Source: Topomyia yanbarensis (Eukaryota; Arthropoda; Insecta; Diptera; Culicidae). Taken from it: a DNA stretch of 64,000 nt. The first letter of the stretch is position 1. Every line of letters begins with the position of its first letter. The translations under genes were made by a program, and so were the position numbers. The stretch spans positions 84,752,113-84,816,112 of the forward strand of contig NC_080672.1 in assembly GCF_030247195.1 (NCBI RefSeq), in the 5' to 3' direction. The notes beneath the pieces are model-generated. The model was given only the letters and a program-made list of their open reading frames with translations. It was not told where the DNA came from and did not search any database. Shown here piece by piece: positions 56,801-64,000 of the stretch.

Positions 56801-59660
56801 GGCCGGTGATGAACTGTTGTGAATATATGAATAATTCTAGACACACACATAGTTTTAAGCCAAGCTATAAATTAAGATAGTAACTATAACATTCTAGTAA
56901 GCTACTTGAAATAGTTCTATCGAATTCGACTATTTCTAATTGGTTGTAATGCTATTGGAAAAAGTGGAAGCTTACATAAAAGTAGCTCTTTTGAAACTTT
57001 TGTGTATATTGTTGTTTTGCAACATATTAAAAATACCAAACTAACTTAGTACTTGATTTCATGAAACGATACTGTTATCAGTCATTTTTACTTTTTAAAT
57101 AATTCAGGAATCCTGGGAATCGAAGAGGGGCATTTAGCCCCGGTGGGGCGTATTATACCCTTTTACCCTACCTTTAAAAAGCGAATTCGAAGAGATTGTG
57201 AAATGAAGCGTACGATAGGAGAACAAAGTTCAGTTCAAATTGGCTGTCAACGATTTGCGATTGTTGAAATGTTGCTTACAAATTGTTTTCGACAATTCTT
57301 GCAAGATTGTAAGAGTTAATTGCGTTCCCGGATTGGGAAGTTATTAACTTTAAGGTAATCTTTATATTCGGAGGCCTAGGATATTGGATACGTGCTGCTT
57401 CCAGTAGGTTCTTGTGTAAATGGTATGGTAATTTGATGATTTTGTCGTTTACATCACGTGGTAAACATTTACCATCAGACACATAAAATTAAATTGCATT
57501 ACGTTTTGTTTGCAATAACGCTACTGATATTTTTTTGAAGTATTGTATGTGTCCCAAAAAGTTCTCGTTAAACTATCACTATAACAACGATATTTGGTAC
57601 TTCCGAAAATTATTTTACTTTACATCACTTGGGGAAACAATCGAAAAATTTAATTTTTTGAACCACAGATAGTCATTTTAAAGCCAAAATATAAATAATT
57701 TGGACAAGGAATTTTGATGTTTTTATTTAGGATTTTGAAAGTTTTGTCAAATTTATATTATATCTCCATCGCATTCTCCAACACACGGTACAAGATTAGC
57801 ACGTAAAATACACTACAATAAACTAGTGAAAACAATAGCATAATTTATTTAATGATGTGAACGCATAACTGGAATTTCTACATGAATTGTAATTCCGCAA
57901 AAAAATCTATTTTAAACTACGCTTGACTTGAAGTGTTTTCTGGTAACTCCTCGAATGCTACATTCCATGTGAAATCTATCACGATATGATTGTCATACGA
58001 GATCTATGTTGGAAAGTGTAAACAACTCTGCTGTTAACGGCTCTCCGCTCTATAGGTGTCATCGTTTAGCTGAATTAAAATCATATGTTTACCACCTCGA
58101 TATTATGTATGCAAATTCGGCTTTGTGTCGTTTTGCACAGATTTTAAAGGGAGGAACAGGTAAAAATTTGGTAGACTGTAGGCTTCCAAATTTTCAGGCT
58201 GTTGCCGGCATATCTAATACCCAATGTGTTGCTGACATCTCTAATTGACTTATTTGACGTTTGACAAAAATTCCACCCGATTTAACCTCAATCTCGCACT
58301 AACACAACTGCATATGGATTAGTCTTTGGAAAGATGAGGATTCCGTTTGAATGTGCTGACAACTCTTCTTTTTATTACTGTGGAATAGTGATTTCGGTTT
58401 CCAATTGATCCTGGTTTCCTAGCAGTCGTCAAATGTTCTGTTTGTCACAGACTACTTGACAACGTTCAGCAATTTTGCCAAATCCATCTGTGGTAATGGG
58501 GATTTTTCTAAATTCAGAATCTTAATGATACGCTGTTCCTGTTTTGTTGCAATGCCATTTTGACAACAGAATGGAGGCGAGACTCCGTTCGCAAATTTAT
58601 AAAATGAGGAGTTTTCTAAAATGCCCGACAAAAAAAAGCCAAATTCAAATCGATCAATTTTTCATCGTTCCACCCTTTACTCTCTTACAGCAGTCAACGA
58701 AGTTAGTTGCGAAATTATTTTCCCGGAATGCATGGTTGGTTGTGGTGACACATTGTATTAGCGCATAGCTATTTGAAAGAACATAGGGTAAAGTGCCTAT
58801 TTTCACCATATTAGGGATCGTGTCTCACTGTTTCATTAATTGATAGGCCTGCAATTGATGCGTATAAATGAGCATCAACAGCTTTGTTTCGATGTTAAAA
58901 ACCAATATGATAACATATATGCCCTGAAAACAGTGAAATGCTCGTGTTTGAGCATAACGAAAACTCGAATCGGGTGCCGTTATTGTCTCCAAACCACAGT
59001 GATGCCACTCAGAACAAAAGTTGGCCAAAATCTCTAAAGCTTTCCAAATCACGAAACTAGGTTATTTCAGTACCTACTATGGATTAAATTTCTGCATATC
59101 GTCGCTGTTGTGCTATCTTATGAAAAACGCCATGTTGGGGTAAACTGAATTAGATATACCACATCATTTGTCTGAAAAATCTCTACAAAGTGGCGTTTTC
59201 AGAATTTTGACATTCTGCTTGGTTACTGAGATATAGTGAGAAACGCGCTGAGATTTTTTTTTTAATTTTTTAAAATCGTATGTTTTCATAAAAATGGGTT
59301 TTCAGAAAATTTTCCAATGAGTTGCAGAAGGTCGCAGAAGGACTGAAAATCATTCAGCTTTAACCACAAAATGTCATTCTAAATGACGTTATGATATTTT
59401 AGATTTACGTTTTAAAGATTCATCATAACACAAAATTTAAGTAACCTATAGATTCCTGCATTTGTTCGTAATTTCGATCACAAGCTTCCAATTCCAAAAT
59501 TACTGGAATTTCATCAAGGTACAGAAGACTGAATTAACTGATTCAGACAGAATTTGTTTTTTTTGGTTTCGTAACATTTCCTCTGATTTTTTTGATAAGC
59601 GCCGGGTAGCCCTACACCATCTCAAGAAATTTGTTAAAAACATCTTTCTTACTTACCTTA
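56801..59660. other. Unassigned sequence
   Basis: About 2.9 kb without a recognised gene. ORFs of 65-80 codons (58006-58248, 58544-58768, 59462-59677) have no motif. Confidence 0.3.
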
Positions 59661-59668
59661 CTTACCGT

Positions 59669-60329
59669 TCAGGCTAGAGCCTTGTTGTCTCTTGCTGTAT
59701 GCAGAAGCCGTCTCCGCTCCACTCGGTCCGTTGCTGCTTTTCGCCAACCTCGCAGTCTTCGAAGGGTTCGCGGGTCGTTCTTTGTCTGATCGATCCACCG
59801 TGCTCGCTGTGCGCCCCGTCTTCTTGTTTCTGTAGGGTCGCCCTCAAGAACCATCTTCACCGGGTCGTCGTCCCACATTCTTACGAGTCCTATTTTTGCG
59901 GTAAGCGCGATGGATGGTTCTTCCAGCAGCTGATGCTACTCATGGTTCATTCGCCTGCGCCACGTTCTGTCTGCCATCTGCACGCCATCATAGATGGTAC
60001 GCAACAACTTTTGTTCGAAAACTCCAAGGACGCGCTGGTCCTCCACGAGCATAGTCCAGGTCTCGTGGCCGGTCTAATCAGCGTCTTGTGATCTATTTCA
60101 TGCAGCCCAAATACACGAATTCGTCGACCATCTCGATTTCGTCATCGTCAATCCGAACTCGGGATGGGAGGTTCACATTGTTGTCTCTAGAACCTCTTCT
60201 TCTCATGTATTTTGTCTTCGAAACGTTGATGGTAAGTCCAATCCTGCTGGCTTCAGCTTTCAGTCTGATGTACGTTTCCGACATTGCCTCAAAGTTCCGT
60301 GCCATTGTGTTATGTAAATGTATGCTCAC
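59669..60329 (-). pseudogene. RTE-type LINE reverse transcriptase, C-terminal fragment (inverted)
   Basis: Same family as 43930-44530. Minus-strand frames in order: RLKAEASRIGLTINVSKTKY (60329-60093) running to VDEFVYLG, then, after frameshifts, a broken middle (59940-60080) antisense to a short plus ORF, then PTETRRRGAQRARWIDQTKN and LRGWRKAATDRVERRRLL (59878-59669), the basic C-terminal tail of RTE proteins. No endonuclease, no complete RT core. Confidence 0.8.
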
Positions 60330-60790
60330 TAGCGTCGCCTAGCGGGTGATATCCAATTTAGTCATTACATTATTCGTGTTCAGAAAACATCATTTTCCTA
60401 AATTATTAAACTTTCGCGACGATAAATCGCCTAACATTTACTGGAAGTTGCATTTTGCCTAGCGCCGCCTAGTGGCTGAATTCCGAAATTATCTATTCGC
60501 CTTTGGGCAGCACTCAGCCCGCTGATGAATATTACCGAAGACACCACACTTCTAAATTGTCATGATCTCGAGATATAGACTTTGAAAAATAGTACATGCT
60601 CACCAGTGCAGCCTGGCGGATCTATTTCAATTTGAGTTGTCCATAATCGCGTAGCCCTTGACCTGCTCTAGAACTTTGCCGAAAACACAATCTTTCTAAG
60701 TTTTTAGACTTATGAGATGTATCACATTCTATAATGAGCTGAAAGGTGGTACGCTTACTAGCGCCACATAGTGAGAGTATCCCAAACTAA
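60323..60790 (+). repeat. Degenerate tandem repeat, unit about 140 bp
   Basis: GCTCACTAGCGTCGCCTAGC (60323), GCCTAGCGCCGCCTAGTGG (60457), GCTCACCAGTGCAGCCTGGC (60598) and GCTTACTAGCGCCACATAGT (60751) mark four units, each followed by a segment with CCRAAAACA or CCGAAGACA and TTTCTAA. Unit spacing about 137, 138 and 150 bp. Confidence 0.7.
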
Positions 60791-60809
60791 CATGTCACCA
60801 TCTGGTAGT

Positions 60810-61190
60810 TGTTACGACAAGGTCCCCCGTTCAATGAGTAACGCTTGCCGCGACGCTTCGTCAACCGTCCACAGCGGTGCGTCGACTGTCATCCGATCGC
60901 AGGAGGATCGCAACTGTCATGAACGTCAGTGAGTGAAGACAATTAATCTTCCTTTTTTCTCGAGTAGTACGTGGAACAAGAAGTGTTTCTCGTGCTCCGA
61001 TTATTTTCTATATTAAAACCTAAATTTCATGCAATAATTAAAACCTAAATTCCTGCTAAAATTAAAACCTAAATTCGTGCTACAATTAAAATAAATTAAA
61101 CTCTACATTCTGTAAGTAATTATTATAATGAAAACGGCATGCTAACTAAATAATTTGTTATACTAGGAACGTTCATTTAGCACATGCTAT
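60810..61190 (+). repeat. Probable 5' LTR of the BEL/Pao element (ends approximate)
   Basis: Starts TGTTACGACAAGGTCC, a typical LTR opening. AAAACCTAAATT occurs three to four times at 61015-61075. TGGGACGACCCAC at 61192 may be the primer-binding region, placing the LTR end near 61190. The partner LTR is outside the window, so this is inference. Confidence 0.4.
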
Positions 61191-61234
61191 CTGGGACGAC
61201 CCACTTCCTCATGGTCGTTTGTGCACCAAAAAAT

Positions 61235-61286
61235 GTAAGTGTGCCACTACGTTTCTGAACATTTATTACAATAAAATTATTTACAG
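61235..61286 (+). other. Possible short intron in the BEL leader
   Basis: Donor GTAAGT at 61235, branch-like CTGAAC at about 61254, and acceptor TTATTTACAG ending at 61286: 52 bp, a normal insect intron size. Splicing would not extend the gag ORF, because an in-frame stop follows. Confidence 0.35.
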
Positions 61287-61387
61287 CTTGAAGCTGACGA
61301 TTATTAAAACTGTCTGCTTTCTCGAATTTGGGCTGCCTCATGAAAATTACCTCAACATTCTTCAAGATTTTTTGATTGAGGTTAGGA

Positions 61388-64000
61388 ATGATGGATGATC
61401 GTGCCAACACGTGTGCTGACATCACCGAACACAACTGTCAATCCTGTGAACGTCCGGATGTGGCGGAAAAAGAAATGGTTCAATGCTGTTTATGCCTGTT
61501 GTGGGAACACTTTGGCTGTGCAGGGGTTGATGATATGATTAAAGAACCTGGTGTCAAATATGTTTGCACTACTTGCAGCAGCAAACAGAAAACGTCCGCC
61601 TCTACGTTCACCAAAGAGCTACTTAAACCTTCCACCCGCTCTGACCGACTAACTCGGGCCGGATCCCAACGCAGCAAGCAACTCTCGAATGCTAAAGGGA
61701 GCGCCATTTCCAGCAATCGAGCCGCTCTGGAGGAACAACTGAAGATGGTAGAGCAAGAACAGCTTCTGCGGGAACAAGAACTGGAGGAAAAGAAGGAGCT
61801 TAAGCGACTCGAACTAGCAGAGGCCGAGCGCCAACTGAACGAGAAAAGACTGCTGCTAGAGGAAGAGAAGAACATTCGTGAACGAAAGTTGGCGGAGGAA
61901 TTGGCCATGAAGATGTTGCACCAAAAATTAAGGAGGGAATCGCTAGAAAAGCGGAATGAAATTGTGCGGCAGCTAGCACAATCCAGCAGCAGAGGCGGAT
62001 CACTTCCGGATCCAAACGAACGGGTGAAGTGCTGGCTAGCTAATCAGGATAAGGCAAATGAAACAGACGGAAACCCGGCCAATACCAGTGAATATCTCTA
62101 CGGCAAAATTCCTTCCGTAGTCCTTTCGAAGCGTGATGTTTCTCCGGATCCTGCTCCATCATCGTTGATCCCAGCATTACCAACGCCGGATCCCCAACCG
62201 AAACCTGTTCCAAAGCCACTTTCAATACTTTCATCTCTACCACCCACTCCACTTCGTGCAGACATCCATACACCAGACAACTACTCAAATGCTCAACCAG
62301 ATAGTCTATGTCCAGCACACTCACTGTGTGAAAAGGATTGGGCGATGCCACCGCCTCAGCTTCCCCCCGCGAATGGGCGCCAAGGACAAGGTGGCGCCCT
62401 CTCTCACCAAAAAATCGCTGCGCGCCAGGTTTTAGGAAAGGAATTACCCATCTTCAATGGGAATCCGGAGGATTGGCCAATTTTCGTCAGCAGCTACGAA
62501 CAGTCGACGACGGCCTGTGGCTATTCAGATGCTGAGAACCTCATCCGCCTACAACGATGCTTGAGAGGCAATGCCTTGGAGGCGGTGAAAAGTCGGCTGC
62601 TTCTGCCATCGAGTGTACAGCACGTCATCGAGACCCTGCGTATACTGTACGGCAGGCCAGAACTCTTGATTCGAGCTCTCCTGAACAGGATTCACCAAGT
62701 TCCGGCACCGAGGCACGATCGACTGGAGACACTGATGCAGTTTGGACTGGCGGTGCAAAACCTAGTGGATCACTTAAAAGCAGCCGGTCAACATAACCAC
62801 TTAGCAAATCCAATGCTGATGCAGGAGCTAGTGGAGAAACTTCCTGGATCGATGCGTCTGAGCTGGGCTGAATTTAAGAGAAGGCACGAATTAGCGAATT
62901 TAGGAACCTTTGGCGAGTTCATGTCAGGACTCCTGACCGCTGCCAGCGAGGTAACCTATGATCTTCCGGGATTTGTGAACGCTGTCCGAACCGACAAGCG
63001 AAAACCGAAGGATGCTAGCATCATCAACGCCCACACACATGTACCAGAGTCTCCAATCACACCGAGCGGCAGAACAAATACCCGCCAAGCAGTTAAATCT
63101 TGTTTCGCATGTGGGCGTGATGGTCATCGTGTACCCGAGTGCGATCAATTCAAAGCAGCTAGCGTAGACGAAAGGTGGAAATTGATCCAGCAGAAGGGCC
63201 TATGCAGGACATGTCTGAACAGTCACGGGAAATGGCCATGTCGATCGTGGAATGGATGTGGTATTGAAGGGTGTCGACAAAAACACCACACTCTCCTCCA
63301 CTCCTCTTCCCCTACCAACCGCAACGTTAGTGTTTCTGCTAGTCACGTTTCCTCGGGAGAGTTCAATTGGCCATTGTTTCGGGTATTACCGGTAGTCGTG
63401 TACGGAAAAACGTGCTCTCGAATTATTTTCGCTTTCATCGATGAGGGTTCCTCTTATACCCTTCTGGAACAGTCGGTCGCACAGATGCTCAACGTATCCG
63501 GCCAGAAAGAACCGCTCACCTTGCAGTGGACAGGAAATGTGACTCGAGTTGAATCCGAATCACAACATGTGCAACTGGACATCTCTTGTCATAGCGGCAA
63601 TCCTCGGTTCCGCTTGAACAATGCTCGTACAGTGCGTCATCTGTTCCTCCCCTCTCAAACCCTCAAGTACCACGATCTAGCAACCCGCTTTTCACACCTG
63701 CGGGGCCTACCATTGGAAGACTATGAGTTGGTCCAGCCACAGCTGCTGATCGGTTTGGATAATCTGCGACTCTGTGTTCCGCTCAAGCTTCGAGAAGGAG
63801 GGCCGCGAGATCCAATCGCCGCGAAATGCCGACTAGGCTGGAGCATCTACGGATGTATCCCTGGGCGCTCAACTTCAACAGCAGTCGTCAACTTCCACGT
63901 TGGAGCGGTATCTGATTCGGACCGCGAGATGAACGAGCAGCTTCGCGACTACTTCGCGCTGGAGAATTCTGGTGTCACCATCCCGAAAGCAACACTAGAA
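61388..64000 (+). CDS. BEL/Pao gag-pol polyprotein, 3' end outside window
   Basis: 871 codons, open to the last base; the first in-frame ATG follows an in-frame stop at 61373. It would supply capsid, protease and, beyond the window, RT and integrase. Residues 17-63 form a PHD finger: C17, C20, C33, C36, H41, C44, C60, C63 (C4HC3). Residues about 116-195 are a Glu/Lys/Arg/Leu coiled coil. From about 353 to 500 is the retroelement gag domain (starts LPIFNGNPEDWPIFV). A CCHC knuckle is C572, C575, H580, C585, with a second Cys/His cluster after it. The aspartic protease motif is D685 in FIDEGSSYTLLE, and LLIGLDNLRLC follows near 790. No defect in the visible part. Confidence 0.9.
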   Translation, partial: MMDDRANTCADITEHNCQSCERPDVAEKEMVQCCLCLLWEHFGCAGVDDMIKEPGVKYVCTTCSSKQKTSASTFTKELLKPSTRSDRLTRAGSQRSKQLSNAKGSAISSNRAALEEQLKMVEQEQLLREQELEEKKELKRLELAEAERQLNEKRLLLEEEKNIRERKLAEELAMKMLHQKLRRESLEKRNEIVRQLAQSSSRGGSLPDPNERVKCWLANQDKANETDGNPANTSEYLYGKIPSVVLSKRDVSPDPAPSSLIPALPTPDPQPKPVPKPLSILSSLPPTPLRADIHTPDNYSNAQPDSLCPAHSLCEKDWAMPPPQLPPANGRQGQGGALSHQKIAARQVLGKELPIFNGNPEDWPIFVSSYEQSTTACGYSDAENLIRLQRCLRGNALEAVKSRLLLPSSVQHVIETLRILYGRPELLIRALLNRIHQVPAPRHDRLETLMQFGLAVQNLVDHLKAAGQHNHLANPMLMQELVEKLPGSMRLSWAEFKRRHELANLGTFGEFMSGLLTAASEVTYDLPGFVNAVRTDKRKPKDASIINAHTHVPESPITPSGRTNTRQAVKSCFACGRDGHRVPECDQFKAASVDERWKLIQQKGLCRTCLNSHGKWPCRSWNGCGIEGCRQKHHTLLHSSSPTNRNVSVSASHVSSGEFNWPLFRVLPVVVYGKTCSRIIFAFIDEGSSYTLLEQSVAQMLNVSGQKEPLTLQWTGNVTRVESESQHVQLDISCHSGNPRFRLNNARTVRHLFLPSQTLKYHDLATRFSHLRGLPLEDYELVQPQLLIGLDNLRLCVPLKLREGGPRDPIAAKCRLGWSIYGCIPGRSTSTAVVNFHVGAVSDSDREMNEQLRDYFALENSGVTIPKATLE

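Larger units (their letters stand above)
60810..64000 (+). mobile_element. BEL/Pao LTR retrotransposon, 5' part
   Basis: Gag and protease features of the ORF at 61388 identify the superfamily. The RT, integrase and 3' LTR would lie beyond the window, so completeness cannot be judged. The composition of the coding part is markedly less AT-rich than its surroundings. Confidence 0.85.

Noticed and set aside
59699..60342. Plus-strand ORFs of 130 and 84 codons
   Set aside because: Antisense to the inverted RTE fragment, whose motifs read on the minus strand.
61480..61908. Ser-rich 142-codon minus-strand ORF
   Set aside because: Antisense shadow of the coiled-coil part of the BEL gag.

Overview
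The window is repeat-rich, AT-rich animal DNA that most resembles a culicine mosquito, probably Aedes. I infer this from the kinds of interspersed repeats seen: many copies of a family carrying GAGAAAGGCA near a microsatellite, tRNA-derived SINEs, an ITmD37E-type mariner, an I-clade LINE, RTE-type LINE fragments and a BEL/Pao element. All family names come from motif recognition, not a database search. I recognise no host gene. Every confident coding region belongs to a mobile element.

Layout. 1-2562 is a huge palindrome: about 360-bp arms around roughly 1.84 kb of a 9-bp repeat (ATAAAATTT). 5012-7587 is a three-level nest: a piggyBac-type MITE (TTAA) holding an element with 4-bp target duplications, which holds a Harbinger-type MITE (TTA). 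A full foldback relative of the middle element lies at 16739-18973 (TGCT duplications). 26198-26716 is an uninterrupted copy of the piggyBac-type MITE. 28429-28944 is a tRNA-derived SINE with a 19-bp duplication. 31415-33680 is a DNA element with about 0.6-kb inverted termini beginning CACTATG. 35.6-38.3 kb holds three copies of a second SINE. 39558-40822 is a broken mariner. 45848-46450 is a second pure 9-bp array (GATTCATTT). Much of the rest is diverged repeats, T-rich low-complexity DNA and sequence I cannot assign.

The best structured region is 48151-56262. A second CACTATG element (5-bp duplication TCCTG) is interrupted by the piggyBac-type MITE (TTAA), which is itself split by an apparently complete I-clade LINE (49029-54496, 11-bp duplication, A tail). 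Both LINE ORFs are open. ORF1 has three CCHC knuckles; ORF2 has endonuclease, reverse transcriptase and RNase H with the expected catalytic residues, and the two ORFs overlap by 8 nt (ATGGCTAA).

The window ends inside a BEL/Pao LTR element. Its ORF opens at 61388 and runs off the right edge: PHD finger, coiled coil, gag domain, zinc knuckles and aspartic protease.

Most likely to be new are the foldback element with 9-mer arrays, the 4-bp-duplication palindromic element, and the CACTATG element with an unrecognised conserved ORF. The nests give relative insertion ages.
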